From the NCBI RefSeq assembly GCF_016545825.1, contig NC_052619.1, positions 44,545,682 through 44,609,681 of the forward strand: a stretch of 64,000 nucleotides of DNA. Direction: 5' to 3'. Every line of letters begins with the position of its first letter. Positions within the stretch are counted from its first letter, which is position 1. A program made the translations under genes and the position numbers. Below, one piece after another: positions 20,554 to 32,231 of the stretch. The notes beneath the pieces were generated by a model that ran no database searches, was not told the DNA's origin, and saw only the letters and a list, made by a program, of their open reading frames with translations. The DNA is from Eucalyptus grandis (Eukaryota > Streptophyta > Magnoliopsida > Myrtales > Myrtaceae).

Positions 20554-23439
20554 TTCTCTCTCTTCTGCAATTCAATTTTCACTGTGAATGTGTAATAAGT
20601 TTGGATTATGAATCGAATGTTATGGAGACATTTGGATTATGATTTGAGTGTTATGGAAACAGTACAATGTTAATGCATGATATGAGCATCTTCTTTATAG
20701 CTGATTGATTGATTGAGAGAAGAGAAGTGAAGACTAAAGAGAACAATGACATCCATTGCGAGTTTCCGTTAGACTTTAGAATTATGAGGTTCACAAAAAA
20801 TGGAAGGAAAAAGTCATAGCTTATGAGCTACCCCTAGCTGAGAAAATGACAATGCTGTTTGATAATGGTTGATTCTTTGGGGGATTGGGCAGCTAGTACA
20901 CAAAGGTTTGCAATTTATGAAAACAAAATCTGTTAGGACAGAATTGAACAATGATAGACGACCGGACAATTCAATGTTGTCTTAGCCCTTGACTGCTTCG
21001 CAATTACAGAAATCTATATGTAGAGGAATCTTTGGTTTGTAGCCCTCTCTTTGTCATCACTTTAAGAGAGTTTTTGGACTTCTTAGGTAAACATGAGTAT
21101 TATCTATGAGCTGGGTCCATATGATCTAGTAAGCATATAGAAATCTCAATATTCATCTTAGTGAAACAGACAACAACATGGTGAATCTTGGACAACCTTG
21201 ATTGATGCTGAGGCTTGCAATAGTTTTGTAAATCATTTAAAATTGGACCCTTTTGAAACTAAGGTACTGAGCTCTGTGAGCAGCTAATTTAACAATCATG
21301 TGCCTTTGGACATGAGAAGCTGAACTGTGAAAAGATGCGGTTCTGCTGATTAGAGGAAAAACCTTTCTTGCTTTCTTTCTGGAGTCCATGCGTTGAAAAG
21401 TCTTGTTAGGATGGGGACTTGCAAATCATAGGATGGGGCCATCCTCTTGAGCATTACTCAAGATGCTGCGATGCATTAGAAAACTGAACTAGAGCTGCTG
21501 TAAAAGAATGTTGGACCCTAGGGATTCTGGTAAGTGCTCAAACAGACGAGAGCCCAGTCTCATCACATTCTTTGAGTACTTTAGCATTTCTCTGCCAGAG
21601 ACGTTGCAATGTATTAGAAAACTGAACTAGAGTTGCTGTAAAAGTATGGGTGGACGGATTCCTAGAGAATACAACAAAGGGTGTTGATATTTTGTATCAA
21701 CTCAGGTGCAAAAGTTTGCTACTGCTACCACTAGAACGTGAGTAAAGTCAACTATCAAGGAACATCCTTTTTTTCACCTAAAAAGAACGGGACCACCTCC
21801 GGGGTTCCCATCAGTGAAAATGATCAGTCATTGAGGATCATCTTACTGATTCATATCATTGATTAAGACTAGATGCAAGATTATATGCTATGACAGGTGG
21901 TGGAATTTAGGTGAGAAACTTTGTACAGATTTAGTGGTAGCAATTGCCTTCGCTGGCTAAATGATGTAATCGGGCAATTTCATTTCATGAGTGTGCATCT
22001 ATTCTGGCCGATTCAATGGAAAAGTAAGCGAATAACTCAAGTTTCGTACGTTTGCTAGCTTAGCCCTTGATTTGTTGAAGAAAATAGAAAGCGCTATCAA
22101 GTACCATACAGTGAAAACCATTTACTCTGCAATTTTTTGCGAACTGTCTTTTATCAATTCACTTTGTGAACTTTCTCGAGTTTTCCCTTTTCAAAAGGTG
22201 AAAAACACAAAACAGAAAGTCATGAAACAAAATATGATGTTCCTTCAATCAGCAGCGACTGAATTATGAAGTCCCTTTGGCCAAAAGAAAAAATAAAAAT
22301 TATGAAGTCCCATGTTGCTGTTTTATGTGTCCCTCTTTGTAATTTTTTTTTTTGTGCATCCATCTCCTCCCTGAAGAACTTGTGTGATCTGTTGATCGCC
22401 TTCTCCAAGAGGCTCTCAGGGGCCCATGGTTGCGCAATATTTTGCAACTCCGTCACAGGTGGGGCTCATAAATGTTTGCCTTACCATTACGTCACGTGTT
22501 TGACAAATAGGATAGACTTCGACGATCACGTCGCGTGTCTGAATTCTGCGCATTTTCGTTTTTATATGAACAAACATGATTAATTAAACTATAGGACAGG
22601 TAAAGAGCTCGTAAATGTTTGCATGACTATCGAAACATTGTATTTAATATAATGAAGCATGATGAAATATAAAAAAGAGATCAATTAGTTATTTAAATAT
22701 ATCCATTGAAAACCATAAGTAATAAATTAGTTTCGAAAATCCAAATTTATTTCATTCTTTTCTTACCGGAGATTTGTCTTTTTTTTAACTTATGTCCAAA
22801 AACGTGGTTGATGCACACAATATTGAAAGAGCTCACGAAAAAATAATTAATAATATGGCAACTATTTGAAATTAAAAACAATGCAAAAACTGGAAATCCA
22901 AAAGTAGGAAAGATCGTGCAACATGAATTCCTATTCTTCCATACACAGAGGTTTCCCTTGAGAAAAGCACTAAAAAAAATAATCCAATTAGCATGTCAAT
23001 TAGCGTACTCTCGTGAACGGCCCTATATTGAATATTATGACATCAAAACAATCGCAAAAATTAAACTGAAATGCAAATTTTCATTTTATTTTCGTCTGTG
23101 TCGACGTCATAAATATAAAGTTGTGAACTTGTATACTTTTTGTCAAAATTCCAACTAAATTATAAAGCAAAACTATATATAAACCCGGGCAAACGCACGA
23201 GAGTCCAACTCCGTGGAGTGTTTAAGCCTCGTTCGTTCGCGATTCGAGGACCGTCGCACTCGCAGGGGCATCATCGTCTTCCGTCTCAGTTAGCCAGTCA
23301 ATTCTCTTTCGCTTTACGAGAGCGCGAGAGACGCTCGGACAAGAAGCTCCTCGACCTCGCTTCCCTTCGCCATGATGATCATCTCCTCTCTCTTTCTCTC
23401 TCTCCATGACTACTCGAGTCGTCGAGCTTCTTTATTGCA
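20506..23439. other. spacer without recognised genes
   Basis: Contains a 31-bp tandem pair ('tttggattatgaatcgaatg..', 20600-20660) and a ~45-bp direct repeat at 21462-21505 and 21599-21645 ('attagaaaactgaactagag'). No coding similarity recognised. The end (23160-23439) looks like the original promoter/5'UTR of the ARP9 copy, with C/T tracts. Confidence 0.4.
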
Positions 23440-24057
23440 AGGGATTATTTGAAGACGGCGATCCCTTCGCAGCTCATGTCGGAGAGAGGCTCCAATCTCG
23501 TCGTCATCAACCCTGGTTCTCCTCCCACCTGCTCGACCTTTATAGGTTCTGCGAACATCGGAGTGGTTCTCGCTCAGCAGGATGCGCCTTTCGTCGTCTC
23601 TTATTGCATCGCCCGCTACACCAGCCAGCTCCCCAAGCGAAACATGCAAGATCAGGTCCCACGATGTTGATGACTTCCTCTTTTTGTTTGGTTTTTCGGG
23701 TGTGTTTGGGTTTGGCTTTGCGGGGGTTGATAATTTGTGTTGAGCCGAGCGTTCTCTGTATTCGTTGGGTTTCCTTCTGACTTCGTTGTTGTTGTTGTTT
23801 TGGGGTTTTCAGATGCTCAATTCTCAAGTTACGATGGCGCAACACATGGCGCGAGAGAAGGCTCATGATATTGTGAATTGACTTCTGCTGTTTGTCCTTA
23901 GTTTTGACAGTGTAAATCGCCTTTGAAATTTTTAAATTTTCTCAGTATTAACATATGGGTTAGTGTATCTCAGATAGCATCGTTGTTGAAGATTCCGTCC
24001 TTGGATGAGGAGGTCACGAACAGAAGCTCTTTCCAGCGCAAAGTTTGCAAGCTTTTT

Positions 24058-25044
24058 TGAAAAAATTGTTGGACCTAGTTCTTCATCGCCCGAGTTAAGC
24101 TGCTTTCTCGCTTCCACCTAATCTTTAAAATGATATGGCAGACTTAGAGGAGGCCTTTTTTCTGTGAACTTCAATGGTTTCATCGTCCAATTATCTTATT
24201 ATTCTGTCATTTGAGTCGGCTACCCGAAGTTTCGGTATTTTAAGGCTGAGTGTTTTCTTGTTATTCATATGGTATTCAAGATAATGAATTGTTTTCATTT
24301 TTATGGGCATATTTTCCTCTGAGGAAGTTTTGTTTCTTTGATGGTTAGTAAGGACTTGAAAGATTTTGATGACTTTTTCTTGATAATTTACATATTTCTC
24401 CTCTTGTTCTATGTAAGTCTGTGCCGCATTGTTATCCAATAGGAGACTGCAGGGTCACTGCACCCTTGGACGTAGTATACGCTAGAATTCAGGTACTGTC
24501 GGCTCAGTTCCTGCACCCAAAAAACACAATCAACAAATAATCTCCACCCGGGGCCGCACAAAAAAGAATAGAAGTCTACCCAAAGAGCTTGTATGTCTAT
24601 GTGAGGACGTATGTATGAATGGCCTTTGCTGCCTTCTATGTGTATTATTTTGCAGTCTTCAGCTTCTAATGCATCAAGATGTTTGTTATTGGAGTTCGTC
24701 TATGATTGTGTCAGGCAACCCATTTCCTTGTCAATTAGTATCACAATGAAAGAAAAATTGATAACAGTTTGTTCTGCCTGAATTTCTCTCACGACGAAAT
24801 ATCTCTCATTGAAAGTCGTTTTTCAGCTTTTAATTAAAGGAGACAGGTTCTATGCCAACTTCAGACAGAAAATATCACAGGCAAATGAAGGAATCAACAA
24901 CTTCAATTCAAACAGGATTATACAAACATAAACCATGTCGGTATTTAATTGACAAGAAGGTCTAGGCAGTAAAGCTGTGTAATCGTCTCTCAGTTTAGTC
25001 TCCACTTCCCATCTCCCTCTCTCCGTCTGTCTCTCTCTCTCTTA
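24058..25044. other. intronic or deleted part of the ARP9 copy
   Basis: No exon recognised. A short C/T microsatellite (about 25018-25041) sits immediately before the DNA element insertion. Confidence 0.4.
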
Positions 25045-25970
25045 GGCCCCGTTTGGTAACCATCCAAACATGGCCAAATTCTAATTCTTTGTTCCCGAAT
25101 CAGTTTTGGCCTAAAATCGCGTTTGGTAAAATTTTTGTTTTCGGGGAACAGATTGGGAATAGAATCAAGAACAAAAAAGTTGATTCTTGTTAGGAATGAA
25201 TTTGAAAATCAAAATCAAGAAATTTTCTTCTTCCTTCGGCCAATCTCGCGACCACCGTCCACCGCGCCCGCCACCGTCCGCCGTCCGCCACCGCCGTCCA
25301 CCGCCGCCGCCGGCCACCGCCCGGTCCGGCGAGCTCACGGAGACTCGCCGATCGTGGCGAGGTCCGGCGAGCTCGCTGCAGGCAAGCCCGCCCACCGGCG
25401 AGCTCGCCGGTGGTCGCGGGCCTCGCCGGGCCGGGTAGGGCCGAGCAAGCCTTGCGACGCCCAGCCCCACCGGTGGCCAGGCGAGGCTCGCTTGGCCACC
25501 GGTAAGGCTCGCCAGCCCCGCCGGTGGCACGGCGGGCCTCACCCAACCCCGACGAGGCCGGCTCCGGCCACCGGCGGGGGCTAGGCGAGCCTCGCCCGAG
25601 GCGGCGAGGCTCTGGCCGACGAGGGCCGGCTCACCGAGGGCCGGCGACGCTCCGGTGAGGTCGCCGGCCGAAGAAGAAGATGAGAAAAAAAAAAAGAAAA
25701 AAAGGAAAATGAAAAGAAAAAAAATGAAAAAATGAAAAAAGAAAAGAAAAAAAAAAGGAAAAAAGTAAAAAAATTATTTAAAAATTAAAAGAAATTGATT
25801 TGGAATAGAATTAATGAACACGGTACCAAACACATTCTATTCCAAAATCAGAAATTTTGGATAGTTACCAAGCTTGCTTAAAATGCTTAGAATCGTTCCC
25901 AGGAACATAATAAAAAAGAATCGGTTCGATCGAATCTACTCCGGGAATGTAATCGTTACCAAACGCGCCC
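25045..25970. mobile_element. non-autonomous PIF/Harbinger-like DNA element inside the ARP9 copy
   Basis: Termini GGCCCCGTTTGGTAAC and GTTACCAAACGCGCCC form a clear inverted repeat, flanked by TTA at 25042-25044 and 25971-25973. Length 926 bp. The core 25250-25680 is very GC-rich with runs of 'cgccggccacc', bordered by a purine tract (25670-25760). The last ~150 bp is closely similar to the end of the 46077-46854 copy ('aaaatgcttagaatcgttcc' and 'acataataaaaaagaatc'). This is the best preserved member of the family in the window. No transposase. Confidence 0.88.
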
Positions 25971-25973
25971 TTA

Positions 25974-27647
25974 ATGTCTCTTGCTGTGAAATTGGGAATC
26001 GAATGGACGATGCACTGACTGAGAGTGACTGTCTTAGCGCTAAAATGATTCCTTCCTTTTATTTACCGAGAATGCAACCCCTTTTTGTTTTCACGGGTGC
26101 AGAGCTGGCCAAAAGAAGGGTAAAAGAAAAACAGAGAAGTCTTCTTACAGTGTGATTGGTGAAAGCGAAAAAGAAGAACTCGGTCTTCGGTTTCGGTCGG
26201 ACAATTTTCGCATCTATGTCTGTAATCTATGGGCCTTCCAAGGTTTAGAAACCCAAATGCATCTGGGCCACGGCATCACTAGTCCAAGGTCTCGCTTGGC
26301 GAAATTCACAAAAGGAAACGGAGAAAGTTACTGCCAAATGCTAGTGCAGAAATCCCAGTATTCCGTGGAAATTCTAGTTCCCGATGGTGATTCAGACTCT
26401 TTTGGCTAAATGGAAATAGGAAAAATCTTGATGACGGCTATCCTAACTCTATTTGATCATGCAAGCTAGGACTAAAGTTTCTGATTTTTATGTTACCATG
26501 GATAGCAAACTGAAGTAGGCTTTTTTACGGAACTTGGAGAGTCCGATGGAACCCCCCACTGGATGGATAGTTCGAGCTGAACACAGATGGTTTGGTTCTA
26601 GAAGTCGAAGGCATGGCAGTGGCCGCCATTTGCCTTGTGAACTCAACGAAGGTCAAAGCGGTGCAAGGCGAGAGTGGCACTTGAGAGCAACATTAGAATT
26701 CTCAAAATCAAATCTGAGTGCTGATAACCGTAGCCATGCAACTTTCGGTTGAACTTTCTGTGCCGACTCCTATTAGTTTTCAATGTAGGGGATGGTCACA
26801 ATGGTTGACACCAAAAATAAGGAATGCAGAGGCTTGATGAAGTTCCCATTAAAATTACGGACTTCTTATATAGCCAATTCTAAAGGAGTGTGATCTGCTC
26901 ATAATGTGGTGGTGGTTAGGGGCTGAGACAGTGGCTTCTCCATTGCTGTAATATTTCTTTTTGGTTCTATCTGAAAAAAATGATGGCCGAATCTGAAGTG
27001 GCTAGAGTATTTTGCTCCAAATTAGTTCGTTTTCAGCGAATGTTTGATGTTGCATGCGAAAGTGTGAGCGAAGTAGCACGGTTAAAAATGTGGTGACTGG
27101 CGTACCGTCTCTTCTAGGGTCAGCTCGTCTCTTTCATAAGATAGACTAATGTCCACAACTGAACAGTTGCTCTTCTGGTGGAAAGCATAAAATAGACTAA
27201 TTGTAAAAAAAGTTACTGAGGTTTGCCACCACTGCGAAACATGGTTCTCAGTAAATGACCTCTTTCGAAAAGTCAATGAGGTTTGAAGTAAACGCTGTGT
27301 TTTGCTTCTCCTTCTATGAGCTTCCAACACTTCCCTCTTTAAATCAGCAATAATACCGTGGGAGGAATGGAATGCTTCAATCTCTTCTTCTCCTCACTTT
27401 TGCTAACACGCATTCTTATCCAAATCCCAAAGTTCATCTGAACGTAAGATATGATTGGAATCTTAAGGAGGACCTTAATAAGCTAGGATCTTTACATGTT
27501 CCCGATCCTAAGCTAAGAAAAATCATAGGATTGATGCCATCGTGCTGATCCCATTGGTCCAACTTTGACATACTTTGACCTATAAATATGTATATCCAAT
27601 ATTCAGGTAATAGAAAGTACTGATTTTTCTTGTACATGAAGTATATG
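25974..27647. other. mostly unassigned part of the ARP9 copy
   Basis: One plus-strand frame at 26152-26409 contains EKEELGLRFRSDNFRIYVC, loosely like the ARP9 segment before 'ICGEEAL', after a plausible TTCTTACAG acceptor, but the rest does not match. Other frames have no recognised similarity. Confidence 0.3.
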
Positions 27648-28265
27648 AACTATAAAATTGAACATCTTCGGAAAGCTGTCAAAGATAGAGCCTCTACATT
27701 CTCAAGAGTTCCGGATATTCCGTGTAACCGAAGGCTCCAAATGTGCTGGGGAATCCATCCTGCAATCTTTGAATAATTCTGTTGTTGATTTCTGGCCCTA
27801 TACGCTATTGCTATGCCCCTCTTTCGGTTGCCTTTGCTGCCTCAAATGCTTTTGGGTACACCCCGTTTTTCCTGATGTCTCTAGAGAGGGTCTCCATCCT
27901 GGCCTCTCCCTTGCGCTATGAGATACTGCTGTTGTTGAAGATGCGTCCTGCTCTCCCTTCGCAAGGCTATTCTGTTGTTTCGGTTGCTGCCGGGTTATTC
28001 CCCTCCCCCTGCTCCTCGTCTTGGCAGGCTGTGATTCCCTGGCTCTTGGCTTTTGCCTGTTCCTTTCTTTTGGCCATCGTGTTTGGCCTTCTGCTGCATT
28101 TGGTTTTTTTGCTGTGCAGCCCCCCCGCCTCCCGTCCACTCAGTCTGACGCCCGTGTCAAATTGAGTGCATGTTTGGAGTCGGTTGTTTGTTGTGCCTTT
28201 GTGTAGCTCTTTGTTTCAAAAGTTATAATATTCTTACTTCTTACCAAAAAAAAACTATAAAATTG
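27648..28265 (+). mobile_element. poly(A) retroposon with 13-bp target-site duplication
   Basis: A 592-bp insert (27661-28252) ends in a short A run (28245-28252, after 'cttcttacc') and is flanked by a perfect 13-bp direct repeat AACTATAAAATTG at 27648-27660 and 28253-28265. That is the signature of target-primed reverse transcription (LINE, SINE or a processed transcript). The body is pyrimidine-rich; it holds an open frame of 127 codons (27782-28165) that is hydrophobic and of biased composition and does not resemble reverse transcriptase. It is best read as the 5'-truncated 3' end of a LINE-like element or a transcript mobilised by one. Confidence 0.8.
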
Positions 28266-28699
28266 CACTGTTTTGAAGTTTTAATGTCGCACAATGTTCA
28301 TAATTAACAAATGTCATAGGACTATCCAAGATTTCTGTGTTGTTGGTGTAATTTTTTAGGATCTTATGATCCACCATATGATGTTACAATCCGTTCCCTT
28401 AGAAACCTTTATCAATCATGAGTAGGATCATGCTCTCCCCAACCTTGTTCTTAACTGCAGAAAACTCAACCGAGAAACCACCAACATTATATGGTTGTAT
28501 CATGTGAGGTCTGGCTGTCGTTATGCGGTACCACACTACAGATAGAGAGCTTTTGACCAATATACTGTTTTTTATCTTGAGATAACTTAATTCAGCATGC
28601 AACTTTTTATTATTTGTCCAGTATATCTATTTTATTGTTTAATTGGACTCGAAACTATTTCATGAACATCCAATGATTATGATATTCAATGGGTAATAG
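28266..28699. other. intron-like segment of the ARP9 copy
   Basis: A minus-strand frame (28602-28399) reads PYNVGGFSVEFSAVKNKV, not recognised. Nothing else is supported. Confidence 0.3.
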
Positions 28700-29889
28700 G
28701 GCTTCAGGATATATTTAGATGCTTCATATGGACCCAGAGGTATCATCAAACATGGCCTCAAGTTGACACTAACATGTTGGCCAAGCCTATAGATATGTTG
28801 ATGCTAAGCGAACTGAAAGAATCCTACTGTTACATCCAAGTGAGTTGTCTATGAATCCCTCTGATTTGGCAATTAAGATTCGGTGTAAATCAGAATTCTT
28901 ATAATCGTGAGCACTGAAAACTTTTGCCCATGCTCCGCTTTTAATGGTAGAAACCCATGTGGGAATGGGGCTTTATTCAGTTGATGAACCATATAAACCT
29001 ATCACAGTATATACAAAAACATGTGTGGAATGCTCTCTTTCAGACAAGTCGTGTCTTAGCATTCGTCTGCAAACTAAGTTTCATGCTCTGAGGAGGGGGA
29101 GGTTGATGCTGTAGCATTTGTTCACTCATACGAGGACGGGATGGCAGCTGCATCTCATAGGACGAGGCTTACTGCTCTCAATGTATGTTTCCCAAACTGA
29201 ATTCCCATCTCTATATCACTTTGCTTCCTGGATGCATAGCTTTCTAGAGATGTACTGATGGTTCTTTTCTATTTAGGTACCTCCTATGGGTTTCTTTTAT
29301 CCAATGCTTTTCACGGAAGATGTATATCCTCCACCACCTCCTTCTTGGTGAGAGAAATTGTTACTTCTAAGAACTTTTCAGATCAAGTTTAATCATGACA
29401 AAAATTCTCCAAAATGGCGGTTGTTTTGCAAGGTTTAATGATTATGAGGATATGCTGGAAGTAACTCAGCATGTTGATTATCCCAGACAACCAGACATGG
29501 CGGATACCCTCTATCCTGGGTTTAACATTGGATTGCCAATGTGAAACGGCTGTATGATATTTCAAACAAAACCTAAGAAGGAAGAGAAGGTTGGCCTTGC
29601 TGAAGCAATCACTAGTAGTATTCTTTCAACTGGTAGGTCCTTCGCAATTTCTTCAATTCTGCTTGCAGGGAGTGTCATGTGTTATGTATAGTAGCTTTTT
29701 ATATTATTTTGACAGCGTGTGTTGATCTCAACGGAAAACTGTTCTGCAGCATACAACTGTTAAGTCTTGTGCATACCCTGCGATGTTCTTTGAATTGCTA
29801 TAAATTGACTGGGAATAATGACACGGTTTTGTGATTTAGATTGGTGGAGTGGCTTTGACTGCGGGTCTCATTCCTGCTGTAGAAGAAAG

Positions 29890-30351
29890 GTCAGTTTTGC
29901 TAATGCTTTAAACATTTGCAGAATTGTAGCTTTTTGAGCATTCTTGCGTGGTGACAGAATTTCATGTCCGACTCTATATAAGCAGGTGTTAAGAGCTTTG
30001 TCTATGCTGAAAGAAAAATTGATGAATTTATTACTTACAGAAATCTGCTGGAGTTATCCCTCCTTAAATTAATATATTGGCATCTTTTCTGGCAAAAGTT
30101 TAAAGAAGGAACGTTTTAATATAGACGATGAGCTCTAAACATGTATGTTTCGGGCTTGTCATGATTTCAAGATATTCGAAACTTTATGTCATCGTTTTAT
30201 GTTAATTGCTTTCATATAGTTGATGGTTTGTCCTGTCTGAGCTCCCTTTTGGTTTGGGAGCTACTTTATGTATGGCTTTAATCTTTTGGGCTGTTTATGT
30301 AAGGAAATGGGTTTGCACCTAATTGGTGCCCTGTAGTTGAACATTTTATAT
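29890..30351. other. spacer after the ARP9 copy
   Basis: The final ARP9 exon is not found here. No other feature. Confidence 0.4.
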
Positions 30352-30765
30352 TTATTTCGGCTGATCTCTAGAATACAACTCCTCCTTCACCTCGCTCTCC
30401 TGCTCGTGAAACCTCCTCATGCCATCGATGATTCCGCTCAGGATGCCATCTCCAATCCCGTGATTCACCACCTGGAAGAAGCCCCAATCCTCGCACGCCT
30501 GGCAAACTCTGCAGACCATCTCCTTGCGCTTGCTGGAATCTTCATGAATTCCTTCCAAGTCCACGATCGGAATGCTGAAGATTGGAGCGGTTGGGCGATC
30601 AAGGCTGGTGGTCGACGAAGATATAAGGGAGCTTGGAGACTCTGGAGCCGACGAGGTCTTTCACGCCGGTCCTTGAGGTGTCGAAGGCTTTCAATTCGCT
30701 CTCGTGATTTTATCTGGGCTCTGCTTGGTTGGGGGCTTTGTCCGAGTGGGTCGCTGCCATATTGA
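30352..30765 (-). pseudogene. dioxygenase (ACC-oxidase homolog) exon 1 relic
   Basis: Minus strand from ~30700: SELKAFDTSRTGVKDLVGSRVSKLPYIFVDH, then a shift of frame, then [64 protein letters not shown] and a stop. The N-terminus before SELKAF is also out of frame with the nearest ATG (30763). Exons 2 and 3 are absent. It is the most readable exon 1 relic of the family and is in the same orientation as all other copies. Confidence 0.82.
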
Positions 30766-31089
30766 TCGGTGAAAGCATGTAACAGTGACGTTACATGGAA
30801 GGAGCTGTAGTGCAGAGGATATTGGAGACGACCTCCTCCATTTTTTCAAAATGTGGTCGGCCCAATGGTCAAGGTCACTTACACAGTGAGTTGGAAGTTT
30901 GGCCGACCACCTTCAGCACTTCAATTTCTTCACTCCCGGCTACGTAGGAACCCACTCATGACGAGACATGACAATTAGATGATTATTTGTGAATGTAGTG
31001 GTGATAGTGGCCCACACCCCTCCCTGAGGCGAGGTCGACATCCCTTCCCTCGGCAAAACTCTATAGCTAACTCCGACAAGGAATGAACT

Positions 31090-31346
31090 TCGGACGATGT
31101 GGTGCAGGCTTCACGGTGTCAAACATCCATTGACAGACAGACGTTTGAAATCCAGGTCCTACCTGATAGTACAAAGTTGGTGGCGTGCACGATTTGTAGG
31201 AAAAAGTTATTCACGAAATTCGGAGGTGGGACTGGCCATCTGAGGAAGCACCAAGATAAGCATGAAGCTTTAATGTCCGAGCTCAACGAGAGCGGTCAAT
31301 ACTTTGACATATCGGACAAAGATTATCTTCAGACAATGTCACTGTG
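31090..31346 (+). pseudogene. BED-type zinc finger remnant of a hAT-like transposase
   Basis: An open frame reads LVACTICRKKLFTKFGGGTGHLRKHQDKH, the C-x2-C...GGTGHL.+H....H arrangement of BED fingers found at the N-terminus of plant hAT transposases, followed by 30 residues and a stop. No RNase H-like transposase core or hAT dimerisation domain follows. The next open stretch (31453-31743; HIVYGGGPSIGIRGTTYGV...) has no family that I know. Confidence 0.45.
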
Positions 31347-32231
31347 ACAAACCTGTCGCTGGGACCTTGTTCAAACGGTTTCGGCCAGTCTGCGACGTGT
31401 TTTTTGCCATGCACGATGCCATGTATCACGTCAAGTAATCTCTTCGTGCAAGATGGAGTGCATGAATTTTGCACACATCGTATACGGAGGTGGGCCAAGC
31501 ATTGGCATCAGGGGTACGACATATGGGGTCGTTGTGCATGCAAAGTGGAAGGGGACACGAGAAACTGCCGCTGCTGGCAGATGCGAAAATCAGGTGGAAT
31601 TCCACTTATTTGACGTGGAAGAAGGCATGCGATCACCCTTAGATGCTGGCATTGATTTTTACCTGCTATCACATGACTACCAAGCTACAGCCATTGAAAT
31701 TGTTAGGGTTCAATGCAGGGTTCAATGCACAATCATGAAGTAACGGAGTAAAAGTGAGAGGAAAAAAAATAGTGAGTAGAAGCAGGGGAAAAAAAATTGA
31801 GACACAAGCTTTTATAATGCTTTACTCTTAAATTTGAGCTACATCTAACAGAAAATTTTACTATAATTAACACATTGTACATCTTTATTATATCTCTCAA
31901 TTTTAAGAAAAAAGGAATTACATATTGCAATAGCTATTCATAAGCTCAAGCCCAAACTACCAAGAAAATATGAGCCGAAACTATAAAATCCCTCCGGCTT
32001 TGCAAAAGCCCTGCCCCTTACAACCCCACCCGAGCAGCTCAAGTTCAGCGGAAGAGCTTTCTTCAATGTGTGATATACACGAGGTCGGTGGGCACTACCC
32101 ACATATAATTTGTCCTATCTAGCTATATCTAGATGCTTTGCCTTGGGCAAATGCAGTGAGAAATTGCACCAATTAGATGTGTACGACTGTCATTCCATAG
32201 CGAAGACTCGAATTCTCATCTCTAACATAAT
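31347..32231. other. spacer
   Basis: 31453-31743 is an unrecognised 96-codon plus-strand frame. 31750-31960 is A+T-rich. About 32090-32231 is the 3' flank of the dioxygenase relic and is similar to 11320-11470. Confidence 0.4.

Larger units (their letters stand above)
23440..29889 (+). pseudogene. ARP9: actin-related protein 9 (ARP9) pseudogene, introns retained, middle deleted
   Basis: Exon-sized blocks match plant ARP9 in order. 23440-23655: DYLKTAIPSQLMSERGSNLVVINPGS, but the start codon reads AGG and a ~30-bp insertion splits NPGS|ANIG. 23813-23872: MLNSQVTMAQHMARE. 23974-~24057: IASLLKIPSLDEEVTN, then a frameshift. 28700-28839: RCFIWTQRYHQTWPQVD, KPIDMLMLSELKE. ~29090-29182: VHSYEDGMAAASHRTRLTALN. 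29277-29347: VPPMGFFYPML..VYPPPP. 29433-29632: FNDYEDMLE.. with TGA for the Trp of LPMW, then KPKKEEKVGLAEAITSSIL. 29716-29759: VDLNGKLF with a broken donor. 29840-29889: IGGVALTAGLIPAVEER. The section between about residues 110 and 290 and the last exon were not found; a doubtful piece (EKEE..SDNFRIYVC) lies at 26150-26220. ARP9 is a divergent nuclear actin relative. The copy is a genomic duplicate and is non-functional. Confidence 0.85.

Noticed and set aside
20249..20582. Arg/Glu-rich minus frames through 'gagaga' repeats
   Set aside because: The N-terminal part is a microsatellite translation; only the segment 20285-20505 with dioxygenase similarity was kept.
27782..28165. 127-codon hydrophobic open frame
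   Set aside because: Lies wholly within the TSD-bounded retroposon, is pyrimidine-biased and has no recognised domain; not called a gene.
30337..30765. 142-codon plus-strand frame
   Set aside because: Antisense of the dioxygenase exon 1 relic; the minus strand has the conserved DIOX_N sequence.
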